Below the pieces are notes generated by a model. The model was not told where the DNA came from, did not search any database, and worked only from the letters and a program-made list of their open reading frames with translations. 64,000 nucleotides of DNA from Christensenella sp. UBA1685. Its GTDB lineage: Bacteria; Bacillota; Clostridia; Christensenellales; CAG-138. The position numbers were made by a program, and so were the translations under genes. Positions 34,553 through 42,599 of the stretch are shown in pieces (positions within the stretch are counted from its first letter, which is position 1; each line of letters opens with the position of its first letter). The stretch spans positions 1 through 64,000 of the forward strand of contig DCKB01000010.1 in the NCBI GenBank assembly GCA_002320595.1, written 5' to 3'.

Positions 34553-34800
34553 CACATAAAAATAAGGGTTTTCCGTTCCTTCTTTCAAAGGGACGGGAAA
34601 CCCGCGGTGCCACCCTTGCTTGCGCACATCGCCTGCGCGCCGCTCATGCCCCGTTAACGCCGGGAAATACGACCGCGCCTTATCAGTGCGGCAGCTCACG
34701 GGCGTCCTTCACGCGGTGCGCCGCGGGGCGGCTTTCAGCCACGGCCTGCCCTCTCTTTGCGCTTGCATGCGCGCTACTCTTCCGATCACAGCCTTTTTGC
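34553..34800 (-). ncRNA. T-box leader of hisS-aspS
   Basis: A T-box riboswitch reads the charging state of a tRNA and controls antitermination. On the minus strand the leader contains an AGUA-like start (GAAGAGUAGC), AGAGAG, a GGCUGAAAGCC apical part, and the diagnostic antiterminator bulge AGGGUGGCACCGCG (34616-34603). A terminator stem follows (GGGUUUCCCGUCCCUU pairing with AAGGAACGGAAAACCC) with UUAUUUUU. A specifier loop is likely within UGAAGGACGCC; GAC (Asp) fits, but I cannot fix it without folding. It leads directly into hisS. Confidence 0.93.
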
Positions 34801-34835
34801 CATTATAGCCGTGCAGAGAATAATTGTCAACAGGC
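34628..34835. repeat. 208-bp direct repeat, left copy
   Basis: This segment, holding the hisS promoter and the 5' part of the T-box leader, recurs at 37082-37289 with only two C/T differences by my alignment (34721 and one near 34789). The repeat begins 11 bases before the T-box bulge motif and ends five bases beyond the -35 box. Confidence 0.97.
34802..34830 (-). promoter_or_regulatory. hisS-aspS promoter (perfect consensus)
   Basis: On the minus strand TTGACA (34830-34825) and TATAAT (34807-34802) are exactly 17 bases apart. It drives the T-box leader and lies inside the left copy of the 208-bp repeat. Confidence 0.93.
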
Positions 34836-35019
34836 GTTCTAGCCGCTCATCTGCAAGCCTGTAGGAAAGCCCTCCGCTCCTATGCCCTGCCCGCATCGGC
34901 GTTCGTATGAATATACAATATATTTACTCGAAGCCGTTGACAGGTGGTGGATGGAATACTAAAATGAATTTAAATAAATATATTACAAATCTTACTGCAA
35001 TGCTCAAAAGGAGGTAAAA
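34836..35019 (+). promoter_or_regulatory. Promoter region of the AT-rich amidase gene
   Basis: After the repeat, a GC-rich 70 bases changes to AT-rich sequence. TTGACA (34937-34942) and TAAAAT (34960-34965) are 17 bases apart and precede the ATG by about 55 bases. AAAAGGAGG is the SD. No gene is seen in this stretch. Confidence 0.8.
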
Positions 35020-36327
35020 ATGAAGATCAAGAGATATTTCGCTTGTCTGGTTTTGATTATCGCTGTCCTGTCGACAGGATTTTCAAATGCTTCTTCATCC
35101 TTTAAATGTTCCAATGTTGGTCATCTGCAATTCTACACGTCTCCATCGGTCGAAGCGCCTTCAGGGATTATTTCCGCTGTCAACGAATTCATTGAATACC
35201 GATATGAGTATTTAGCGTTTAGAACACAACCTTCGAGTTACAGGAGTATCGTTTCAAACAAAAGTATAGTTGCACGGAATTTTTTTGAAATTGAGAATGC
35301 ACTGTTATATGCCGAAATGGCTTCTCAAAAAACAAACGGCATTGAATGCTCCTATGCTGACTACAATTTGGAAGTCAATTATTCAAGCATAGAAACCAAC
35401 GCCTCAAAAACATCTGCCGAGGTCATTGTATCCGTAACTTGTAATTTTCGCTATAGAATTTCCCCAGAAATCAACTCAGCAAAAGGTAATATATACATTC
35501 TGAATTTAGAAAAAAACGCTGATGTATGGGAAATTACGAGCAGAAAGAACACGACTTTCTTTGATTCAATAGTTTGGGAGAGTAATGAAGAGCGCACACT
35601 TTCCAAAGCAAATATAATCAAGGAAAGATGTATTGCTAATGCTAAGGCCTATGCCGATAACACGATGGGATATGACGGTTCAGTCATAGAACAAGTTTCA
35701 GATACATTTAGTACAGAAGCTTCGACCAGTTCCAATTATACTTATTTTTCCAGTTCGAAACGTTCTGCTGCTGCAGCTACTGCCAGAAACTACGTTGCAG
35801 CTAGCGGAGTTAGTGGAACTACATACACATATACTTATCCTGAATCACAATATGCGCAAAATGGCTCTGATTGTACCAACTTTGTTTCATTCTGCTTAAA
35901 CTATGGCGGAGGTATCCCTCAAGATCGTGTTGGTACCTATCAATGGTATCCGGGTAGATCTTGGTGGACAAACGTTGACAAGTTTTACAGTTACCTTATG
36001 GGAACAAAATCAGAAACCGAAAAAGGGATTGTCGCATCTGTTCATTACAGTGGTACCACTTACCCGAGTGCAACAGTGCTACGTTCTCTTCCACTCGCAA
36101 GTATCGTTCAGTTTAGTTCTAAACCCTCTAGTGAAAATGATTGGACGCACTCAGCCATCGTAACTTATAGTTTAGAATCCGGAACCACTTATGTATGTAT
36201 GCATAGTGCATATGGTTGGAATTCGCAATGCTTGTTAAGTGAATTCTACTATGATGAATATGTATATAACACAAATTCAAATGGAACTGGGATTCGCTTA
36301 ATTGATATTGAGGGATATTATGCCTAA
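35020..36327 (+). CDS. Secreted amidase_6-domain protein, AT-rich
   Basis: The 435-residue protein has a signal peptide (KIKR then a hydrophobic core to about 22). A polar N-terminal part (25-220) is followed by a putative amidase domain of the Amidase_6 type. Its cysteine motif is GSDCTNFVSFCL (around residue 287), then WWTNVDKFYSYL, and a histidine in DWTHSAIVTY. The fold is related to NlpC/P60-like cysteine hydrolases, so a cell-wall or peptide target is plausible. The gene is visibly AT-rich and differs in codon use from its neighbours, suggesting transfer. Its stop overlaps the start of the lipoprotein gene. Confidence 0.8.
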   Translation: MKIKRYFACLVLIIAVLSTGFSNASSSFKCSNVGHLQFYTSPSVEAPSGIISAVNEFIEYRYEYLAFRTQPSSYRSIVSNKSIVARNFFEIENALLYAEMASQKTNGIECSYADYNLEVNYSSIETNASKTSAEVIVSVTCNFRYRISPEINSAKGNIYILNLEKNADVWEITSRKNTTFFDSIVWESNEERTLSKANIIKERCIANAKAYADNTMGYDGSVIEQVSDTFSTEASTSSNYTYFSSSKRSAAAATARNYVAASGVSGTTYTYTYPESQYAQNGSDCTNFVSFCLNYGGGIPQDRVGTYQWYPGRSWWTNVDKFYSYLMGTKSETEKGIVASVHYSGTTYPSATVLRSLPLASIVQFSSKPSSENDWTHSAIVTYSLESGTTYVCMHSAYGWNSQCLLSEFYYDEYVYNTNSNGTGIRLIDIEGYYA

Positions 36328-37003
36328 TCTGCCGCACCGCAAACGATTGCTCCTTCTGCCCCTCGTATTGCTGCTCTGCGCTTGCGCAGTTTCTCCGAAG
36401 AATACCCCGTTTGCGGAGCTTTCCTCCCGCGTGGAAGCGGTGCTTCATACGCCCGCAGACGAGCGCAAAGCATATTTCGCATTGCATTATGGCGACCTGC
36501 TCCGCGCCGGCCAGATCGCTTTCCCGGAGGAGTATGCCACCCTTTCCGGAGCGGAAAAAGCAGAAGAATGGGCGGCGAGCCTTGATACTGCTTCCGACTA
36601 TGAAGCAACCCTGCTGGCGATCAACCAAGGGGACGCAACGCGGCTGAAGGAAATGGAAGAGAACAGCATCCCTGCCATGTTTTCCAACCATGGCATTACG
36701 CTCGCAGAGCTTGCCTGCTTGGAGGAAGGCGGCACGGCATGGCTATCCTTCGGCCTTTCTGCGGGGGATGCCAGCCTCCCTTCGGAAGCTCCTTCTCTCA
36801 AGGTAAATGGAATACCGCTCCCGTGCGAGCGGTTGCTGCTGGGGCTTGGAACACCCGATTTGAACCCTGCGGAGCTTGGCATTTTCAGAGCAGAATGGCC
36901 AAAAGGGAATCCATCGGGAACAAGCCGCATCGAATTGCGCATCGGAGAGGCCGTATTTGCGTTCGAGTGCGATTGGGACGCACAGCTTTGCAAGTTATCA
37001 TAA
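36320..37003 (+). CDS. Putative lipoprotein (227 aa)
   Basis: The product has a charged start (MPNLPHRKR), a hydrophobic stretch and a lipobox-like LCAC around residue 21, so lipid attachment outside the membrane is likely. The rest is acidic with no recognised domain. The ATG at 36320 follows GAGG and overlaps the amidase gene by eight bases, meaning coupled translation, yet its base composition is that of the core genome and not of the AT-rich amidase. It ends before two hairpins. Confidence 0.7.
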   Translation: MPNLPHRKRLLLLPLVLLLCACAVSPKNTPFAELSSRVEAVLHTPADERKAYFALHYGDLLRAGQIAFPEEYATLSGAEKAEEWAASLDTASDYEATLLAINQGDATRLKEMEENSIPAMFSNHGITLAELACLEEGGTAWLSFGLSAGDASLPSEAPSLKVNGIPLPCERLLLGLGTPDLNPAELGIFRAEWPKGNPSGTSRIELRIGEAVFAFECDWDAQLCKLS

Positions 37004-37008
37004 ATGTG

Positions 37009-37070
37009 TGGCGCGCCGCCTCGGCGCGCCATAAAAACCCTCTCATGCCCCGCCATGGGGCTTTTCGTTT
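37009..37070 (+). terminator. Double hairpin ending the amidase-lipoprotein unit
   Basis: The first is TGGCGCGCCG / CGGCGCGCCA with a three-base loop (37009-37031). The second is GCCCC-gccat-GGGGC followed by TTTTCGTTT (37047-37070), an intrinsic terminator in the rightward direction. Confidence 0.8.
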
Positions 37071-37081
37071 ATGTGTTGTGT

Positions 37082-37289
37082 ATCGCCTGCGCGCCGCTCA
37101 TGCCCCGTTAACGCCGGGAAATACGACCGCGCCTTATCAGTGCGGCAGCTCACGGGCGTCCTTCACGCGGTGCGCTGCGGGGCGGCTTTCAGCCACGGCC
37201 TGCCCTCTCTTTGCGCTTGCATGCGCGCTACTCTTCCGATCATAGCCTTTTTGCCATTATAGCCGTGCAGAGAATAATTGTCAACAGGC
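37082..37289 (-). repeat. 208-bp direct repeat, right copy: orphan T-box leader with promoter
   Basis: This is a 206/208 copy of 34628-34835. It has the perfect promoter TTGACA-17-TATAAT (minus strand, 37284-37256) and the T-box stem I region. It stops 11 bases before the antiterminator bulge, and there is no GGGUGGCACCGCG motif and no synthetase downstream; the rightward lipoprotein gene is convergent. Transcription would give a short T-box-like RNA that ends in the hairpins at 37009-37070 read from the other side. The -35 box overlaps the stop codon of the neighbouring reductase gene. Confidence 0.9.
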
Positions 37290-37736
37290 AAAACACACCT
37301 TCTCGATCTCCCGGGCAACCGCTTCAAGCCCTTCCCTGTCCGCCGCGGTGAAACGCGCAAAATGCGGGCTGTCAATGTCAAGCACGGCAACAACATCCCC
37401 CGCCTTGTTATGAAGCGGAATCACAATCTCGGAATTGGAAGCGCTGTCGCACGCGATGTGCCCGGAAAATTCGTGCACATCCTCAACGCAAACCGTTTCG
37501 TTTGAAGAAAACGCCGTTCCGCACACGCCCGCACCGAACGGGATATGCATGCACGCGGGCTTCCCCTGAAACGGCCCAAGCAGCAGTTCCCCGTTTTTTG
37601 CAACGTAAAACCCAACCCAGTTGATGCCGCCGAGCGACGCATTCAAAAGCGCGGAAGCGTTGGCAAGGCATGCCACAGTGTCGGTTTCGTCCTCCAGCAA
37701 AGCGCGCATCTGCCGCGCGAGCAAAGCATAGTCCAT
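37281..37736 (-). CDS. Free methionine-(R)-sulfoxide reductase (GAF type)
   Basis: fRMsr reduces free Met-R-sulfoxide using a GAF fold. The 151-residue protein has NWVGFYV, LLLGPFQGKPACMHIPFG, GVCGTAF and GHIACDSASNSEIVIPL. Its cysteines at about 62, 72 and 96 match the three redox cysteines of the family. The ATG at 37736 follows GAAGGA. The final codons, TGT TGA, run into the -35 box of the duplicated T-box promoter. It follows hemZ at 22 bases on the same strand. Confidence 0.92.
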   Translation of the reverse strand: MDYALLARQMRALLEDETDTVACLANASALLNASLGGINWVGFYVAKNGELLLGPFQGKPACMHIPFGAGVCGTAFSSNETVCVEDVHEFSGHIACDSASNSEIVIPLHNKAGDVVAVLDIDSPHFARFTAADREGLEAVAREIEKVCFAC

Positions 37737-37758
37737 CGCGTTTTCCTTCTTTCGCTTT

Positions 37759-39225
37759 TCAGCGTATTTCATACAGTCTGCGCTTTTCTTCCGCAAGCCG
37801 GTCGATCTTTGCGATATATGTCGCTATGTCTTTCGGGTTCGGTATGCGCTCCACACGGCGCTCGGCATCGTAAATGCACTTTGTCATGGCGCCCGCGCCG
37901 TGGGCCATGATGGAGGTCGTGTCCTCCATCATGTCGATGTTATAAACACATTCCTTTCCGGGCAGCGCATAGCCGACGTTCTCCAGATTGCCGCGCATGT
38001 ATTTCTGCCGGTACATATAATACGGCCGCATGCCGAGCGCATGCGCAGCCTCCGCGCCGGTTGTGACCATCGCTTCCGCGACGTCCGCCTCCGGCAGCGG
38101 ATATTCGCCCAGCCTTTCCACAAGGCGGGAAGACCGCTTCAATGCAAGCGTATGCACGGTGAGGTTGTCCGGCGCAAGGCGCACGATCTCATCCAGCGTA
38201 TGGCGCATGTCGTCCACCGTTTCCCCCGGAAGCCCTGCAATCACATCCATGTTGATCGAAGCAAAGCCCGCCTCCCGCGCCATATGGAAGGCCGTCTTGA
38301 TTTCCTCCGGCGTATGGCTGCGGCCAATGAGGCGCAGCGTGCGCTCATTCATGCTCTGCGGATTGATGGAAACGCGCCCCGCGCCTGCCGCACGCAAAAC
38401 GTTGAGCTTTTCCTGCGTGATGGTGTCGGGCCGCCCGGCTTCCACGGTCAATTCAACGCCGAAGCCGCCATAAGCGGAAAGCGCGAAATCGAGCAGCCGC
38501 CGGAGCTCCTCCGCAGTGAGCACCGTAGGCGTTCCGCCGCCGAGATACATGCTGCGCACGGTATGCCCAGTGTCCCTTACGATCTCTGCGCCATGCGCAA
38601 TGTCCCGCTCCAAGGCCGCAAGGTAGGATGCCATGTCCGTCTTTTCCGTGCGCACGGCGGAGGCAAAGGAACAGTACAGGCAGCGGGAAGCGCAAAACGG
38701 AATGCCGATGTAGACATCCACATCCTCCTTCCGCTGCCCGTGCAGGATGGGCATTTGCACGCCGACGATCTCCGCTGCAAGTGAAAGCTTCTCCTCGGAA
38801 ACGTCAAACTCCTCCCGCATCATGCGCATAGCCTCCACTGCGCCTTCGCGTGCAATCAGTTCGCGCAGCAGGCGCGTAGGGCGGATGCCCGTGAGCGAGC
38901 CCCACGGCAGTTCCAGCCCGGTTGCCGCGCGCATCGCCCGAAACGCCGCAATCTTCACAGCGCGCTTGCGGCAGCGCTTTTCCGCGAGCGCATCGCCTGT
39001 CACGGCCGGGCGTTCATATGTGGAAACAGCCCTTTGCCCGCAGAGGCGCACCTCTGCGCGGGCGCGCCAAAGGCCGCCGTCCTCTTCCAAAACAACGGAT
39101 ACCGCATCCGCGCAGGAAGCGCCGCAGGCTTCCGCAGGGACGATCTCCTCCATGGCAAGAAACAGCCTGAGCTCGTCCGCAATGTCCGCAAAAAACGCGG
39201 GCTGGTTCGTGTAAAGGCTTACCAT
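37759..39225 (-). CDS. hemZ: HemZ-type radical SAM coproporphyrinogen oxidase-like protein
   Basis: The 488-residue protein has a family-specific N-terminal region (1-165) followed by a radical SAM core with the cluster motif PFCASRCLYCSF (near 182) and the HemN-like motifs MYLGGGTPT, EAGRPDTIT, RVSINPQSMN and GLPGET. HemN relatives oxidise coproporphyrinogen III without oxygen, but the HemZ branch in Clostridia is not well proven. The ATG at 39225 overlaps the MBL gene stop by seven bases. It normally precedes hisS in related genomes, here separated by inserted genes. Confidence 0.9.
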   Translation of the reverse strand: MVSLYTNQPAFFADIADELRLFLAMEEIVPAEACGASCADAVSVVLEEDGGLWRARAEVRLCGQRAVSTYERPAVTGDALAEKRCRKRAVKIAAFRAMRAATGLELPWGSLTGIRPTRLLRELIAREGAVEAMRMMREEFDVSEEKLSLAAEIVGVQMPILHGQRKEDVDVYIGIPFCASRCLYCSFASAVRTEKTDMASYLAALERDIAHGAEIVRDTGHTVRSMYLGGGTPTVLTAEELRRLLDFALSAYGGFGVELTVEAGRPDTITQEKLNVLRAAGAGRVSINPQSMNERTLRLIGRSHTPEEIKTAFHMAREAGFASINMDVIAGLPGETVDDMRHTLDEIVRLAPDNLTVHTLALKRSSRLVERLGEYPLPEADVAEAMVTTGAEAAHALGMRPYYMYRQKYMRGNLENVGYALPGKECVYNIDMMEDTTSIMAHGAGAMTKCIYDAERRVERIPNPKDIATYIAKIDRLAEEKRRLYEIR

Positions 39226-39863
39226 CGCCCTGCGCCCCAATCGCGCATCACAGGGTTGTGCTGCCGCTCGAATTCAAGCGTGGTCTTGCGCATATGCCCC
39301 GGGTATACATCGTAATCCCCCGCAAGCGGGAACAGCGTGTATGCGATGGATTCATACAGCTCCCGTTCGCTTCCGCCCGCAAGGTCGCTGCGGCCCACGC
39401 TCAGGCGAAACAGCGTGTCGCCCGCAAAGATCATGCGCTCCCGCTCCAACAGATAGCAAACGGAGCCCTTGGAATGCCCGGGCGTATGCAGCACTTTCAC
39501 CGCGAAGCCCGCGGCGTCAAGCGTTTCCCCGCCTTGCAGCAGCACGTCTGCCCGGCAGGGGGGAACCTCCATCCCCGCAAACACGGAAAGGCTTGCGCGC
39601 TTGCTGTAAAGCGCCTCCGCATCCTCCGCATGGATGCAGACCCTTGCGCCGAATTCCTTTTGCAGCGCCGCAACGGCAAGGATATGGTCAAAATGCCCAT
39701 GGGTGAGCAGGATGTGCGTAGGCTTCACGCCACGATCCGCCATCGTGTCCCGCACGAGCGCAGCATCCGAAGGATCCACGATGAAGCATTCGCCCGCGCG
39801 CGCGCCAAGCATGATGTAAGTGTTGACCTCAAGCGGCCCTGTAAGCAAGGTAATGGGTTGCAT
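39219..39863 (-). CDS. MBL-fold hydrolase (glyoxalase II-like)
   Basis: This 214-residue metallo-beta-lactamase-fold hydrolase has the metal motif THGHFDH (near residue 56), HTPGHSKGS, FAGDTLF and a final PGHM. It resembles the YcbL/glyoxalase II group that cleaves thioesters such as S-lactoylglutathione or related thiols; the substrate here is unknown. The ATG at 39863 is taken, although a TTG two codons earlier has somewhat better SD spacing. It is coupled to dtd upstream and hemZ downstream. Confidence 0.88.
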   Translation of the reverse strand: MQPITLLTGPLEVNTYIMLGARAGECFIVDPSDAALVRDTMADRGVKPTHILLTHGHFDHILAVAALQKEFGARVCIHAEDAEALYSKRASLSVFAGMEVPPCRADVLLQGGETLDAAGFAVKVLHTPGHSKGSVCYLLERERMIFAGDTLFRLSVGRSDLAGGSERELYESIAYTLFPLAGDYDVYPGHMRKTTLEFERQHNPVMRDWGAGRW

Positions 39864-39865
39864 GT

Positions 39866-40312
39866 TCAAAACGTCCTTTCACTGTCAAGCAGGATCGTCA
39901 CCGGCCCATCGTTGATGAGTGAAACCTGCATGTCCGCGCCGAATTCTCCCGTTTCCACGGGGAGCGCCTCCCGAAGGCGCGCAATCAGCGTCTCGTACAG
40001 CGGAACAGCCTTTTCCGGCCGTGCCGCGCGGATGAAGCTTGGCCTGCGCCCTTTGCGCGCATCGCCATAAAGCGTAAACTGCGAAACAAGCAAAATGGAA
40101 CCCCCGGCATCCAAAATGGAGCGGTTCATCTTGCCCGCCTCATCTTCAAACACACGAAGCCCCAAAAGCTTTTCGCAGATATAATCAAGGTCTTTCTCCG
40201 TGTCATTTTCCTCAATGCCTAAAAGCACGAGATACCCAATTCCGATTTTCCCCACGGCAGCGCCGCAGATTTCAACCGCTGCGCTGCGCACACGCTGCAC
40301 GACTGCGCGCAT
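39866..40312 (-). CDS. dtd: D-aminoacyl-tRNA deacylase
   Basis: DTD hydrolyses D-amino acids and glycine wrongly attached to tRNA. The 148-residue protein has the typical MRAVVQRV start, the SQFTLYGD motif (near 78) and the LINDGPVTI motif (near 134) that carries the cross-subunit Gly-cisPro. Length is normal. It lies two bases before the MBL gene and after relA, the standard clostridial order. Confidence 0.96.
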   Translation of the reverse strand: MRAVVQRVRSAAVEICGAAVGKIGIGYLVLLGIEENDTEKDLDYICEKLLGLRVFEDEAGKMNRSILDAGGSILLVSQFTLYGDARKGRRPSFIRAARPEKAVPLYETLIARLREALPVETGEFGADMQVSLINDGPVTILLDSERTF

Positions 40313-40343
40313 GGCATGCCCTCCTTTACTGCATAAACTGTTG

Positions 40344-40366
40344 AAAAGCGGGGGCCCGCTTTTTTG
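40344..40366 (-). terminator. Hairpin between relA and dtd
   Basis: The 9-bp stem AAAAGCGGG / CCCGCTTTT lies 13 bases after the relA stop and is followed on the minus strand by CAACAG rather than a U tract beyond the stem's own TTTT. It is probably a partial terminator inside a long operon. Confidence 0.6.
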
Positions 40367-40378
40367 AAGGGCCGTGCC

Positions 40379-42544
40379 CTATACGTTGATGCGGTAAACC
40401 TCGTTTACCAGCTTGACGCGTTTCACCTGCTTGATGATGGATTCGAGCTGGTCTGCACCGCTCACATCAAATGAAAGCTGCACGTTCACGATGTCTCCGG
40501 TGGTCTTTGCATTCATGGACTTGATGCTGATGTTGAGATTCAAAAGGATCTGTGAAATCTCCATCAAAAGCCCGGGGCGCTCTCCTGCAATCACTTGAAT
40601 GCTGGCGGTGTAGGTGGATTTCTCGCTTCTTGTCCATTCCGCCTCGATCATGCGCTCCGGCTCCACCATCAGGTCCGCCATATTGGGGCAATCCGCCCGG
40701 TGGATGGAAACGCCGCGGCCGCGCGTGATGTAGCCGATGATCGGGTCGCCCGGAAGCGGGCTGCAGCAATGCGCAAAGCGCACCACCATATTCGGCTCGC
40801 CGCGAACGATTACGCCCCTGCCCTGCTGGCCGCTTTGCTGCGGGCGCTGGCCTTCTTTCTGTTCCAGCCATTCAGCAGCTTGCTGGGCCTTTGCCTCCTT
40901 GCGGTATTGCTCCATCAGCTTGTGGAGCACCTGCCCGGTCGTAACGCCGCCATACCCAATGGCGGCATACACATCGTCCAGATCGGACATGTTGAAGCGT
41001 TTTAGGATGTCATCAAAGTATTCCGCCTTGGAAAGTTCGGAAAGCTGCCGGCCCTGCCGCCGTGCAGCCTCGGAAAGCATCTCCTTGCCGCGCTGAATGT
41101 TTTCTTCGCGGTTCGCCTTTTTAAACCATTGGCGGATTTTCGCTTTTGCCTGCTGGGTTTTAACGATTTTGAGCCAGTCGCGGCTCGGCGTGGCGTTGGG
41201 CGCGGTGACGATCTCCACCACATCGTTGTTTTTCAGTTTGTAATCGAGCCGCACAATTGCGCCGTTGACCTTTGCGTGCTGCGCGTGGTTGCCCACGTTT
41301 GAATGGATGCGGTAAGCGAAATCAAGCGGCGTGGAACCCGTTACAAGGTCGATAATCTGCCCGCGTGGGGTCAGCACATAAACATAATCGCTGAAGAAAT
41401 CCTTGCGGATATTCTCCACAAATTCGCGCGTATTATCCGCATAGTTTTCCAGTTCAAGCGCCTCGCGCAGCCAGGCGAGCTTGCTGTCCAATTCGTCCCG
41501 GTTTGCGCGCCCCTCTTTGTACATCCAATGCGCCGCAATGCCATATTCCGCCGTTCGGTGCATCTCAAACGTGCGGATCTGCACCTCAAACGGCAGGCCT
41601 GTTTCGGAAAACAGCGTCGTATGAAGCGAACGGTACATGTTCGTTTTCGGCATGGCGATGTAATCCTTGAACCGGCCGGGCACGGGCTTCCAGATGGCAT
41701 GGATAATGCCAAGCGCAGCATAGCAGTCGTTGATGGTATTTACGATCACCCGTACCGCGATAAGATCATAAATGTCCTGCACGACGCGGTTCTGCCGTTG
41801 AATTTTTTTGTAAATGCTGTAAAGGTGCTTTGGCCGCCCGTTGATCTGCGCCTCGATTCCTGCGGCCGCAAGGTGCGTTTTTATGGTGGCGATGGCAGTT
41901 TCAAGCGTTTGCATGCGTTCGCGCTGCTGCGGCTCGATCTGCTTTTTCAGGTTCTGGTATTCCTCCGGCCAAAGGTATTGGAAGCAAAGATCCTCCAGCT
42001 CGCATTTGATTGCGCCCATGCCGAAGCGGTGTGCGAGCGGCGCATAAACATCAAGCGTTTCACGCGCTTTTCGGATCTGTTTCTCCTCGGTACAATATTC
42101 GAGTGTGCGGAGGTTGTGCAGGCGGTCCGTCAGCTTGATGATGACCACGCGCACATCCTTTGCGATCGCAAGGAAAAGCTTGCGCAGGTTCTCAGCCTGC
42201 GCCTCCTCCTTGGTCAAAATATCGCTCTTTCCGGTTTTTGTGAGCTTTGTAACGCCATCCACCATGATGGCGATGTCTTCCCCGAAGTTCGTGCGCACGG
42301 TATCAAGCGTCACTGCGGCACAATCCTCCACCACATCGTGCAGAAGGCCGGCGATCACCGTATGGCTGTCCATGCCCATGTCAAAAAGCATCCGCGCCAC
42401 CGCTTCCGGATGTGTGTAATACGGCTCGCCCGATTCGCGCTTTTGATCCTTGTGCGCCTCCTTTGCAAAGGCAATCGCGCGGTCCAAAAGCTCCATTTCC
42501 TCCTGCGTAAAACGCTGTGCGCAGGCTTCCCGCAAGTCAGCCAT
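40379..42544 (-). CDS. relA: Bifunctional (p)ppGpp synthetase/hydrolase Rel
   Basis: Rel makes and destroys (p)ppGpp, the stringent-response alarmone. The 721-residue protein has the HD hydrolase domain (LLHDVVED near 68), the synthetase domain (GRPKHLYSIYKKI, YRSLHTTL), a TGS domain (about 390-455) with TPRGQIIDLVTGSTPLDFAY, and a C-terminal ACT domain (about 645-720). The intact HD motif points to a bifunctional enzyme. The ATG at 42544 follows GGGGAGGTG; longer starts have no support. It lies after apt and recJ as in other Bacillota. Confidence 0.96.
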   Translation of the reverse strand: MADLREACAQRFTQEEMELLDRAIAFAKEAHKDQKRESGEPYYTHPEAVARMLFDMGMDSHTVIAGLLHDVVEDCAAVTLDTVRTNFGEDIAIMVDGVTKLTKTGKSDILTKEEAQAENLRKLFLAIAKDVRVVIIKLTDRLHNLRTLEYCTEEKQIRKARETLDVYAPLAHRFGMGAIKCELEDLCFQYLWPEEYQNLKKQIEPQQRERMQTLETAIATIKTHLAAAGIEAQINGRPKHLYSIYKKIQRQNRVVQDIYDLIAVRVIVNTINDCYAALGIIHAIWKPVPGRFKDYIAMPKTNMYRSLHTTLFSETGLPFEVQIRTFEMHRTAEYGIAAHWMYKEGRANRDELDSKLAWLREALELENYADNTREFVENIRKDFFSDYVYVLTPRGQIIDLVTGSTPLDFAYRIHSNVGNHAQHAKVNGAIVRLDYKLKNNDVVEIVTAPNATPSRDWLKIVKTQQAKAKIRQWFKKANREENIQRGKEMLSEAARRQGRQLSELSKAEYFDDILKRFNMSDLDDVYAAIGYGGVTTGQVLHKLMEQYRKEAKAQQAAEWLEQKEGQRPQQSGQQGRGVIVRGEPNMVVRFAHCCSPLPGDPIIGYITRGRGVSIHRADCPNMADLMVEPERMIEAEWTRSEKSTYTASIQVIAGERPGLLMEISQILLNLNISIKSMNAKTTGDIVNVQLSFDVSGADQLESIIKQVKRVKLVNEVYRINV

Positions 42545-42599
42545 TCGCTCACCTCCCCTCGGTTCTTTTCCGATCTGATTCTGATTCCAGGCGGTTCCG

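Noticed and set aside
34628..37289. The 208-bp repeats as attachment sites of an integrative element
   Set aside because: No integrase, excisionase or other mobility gene lies between them, and the repeat coincides with a promoter and T-box part; duplication by recombination is simpler.
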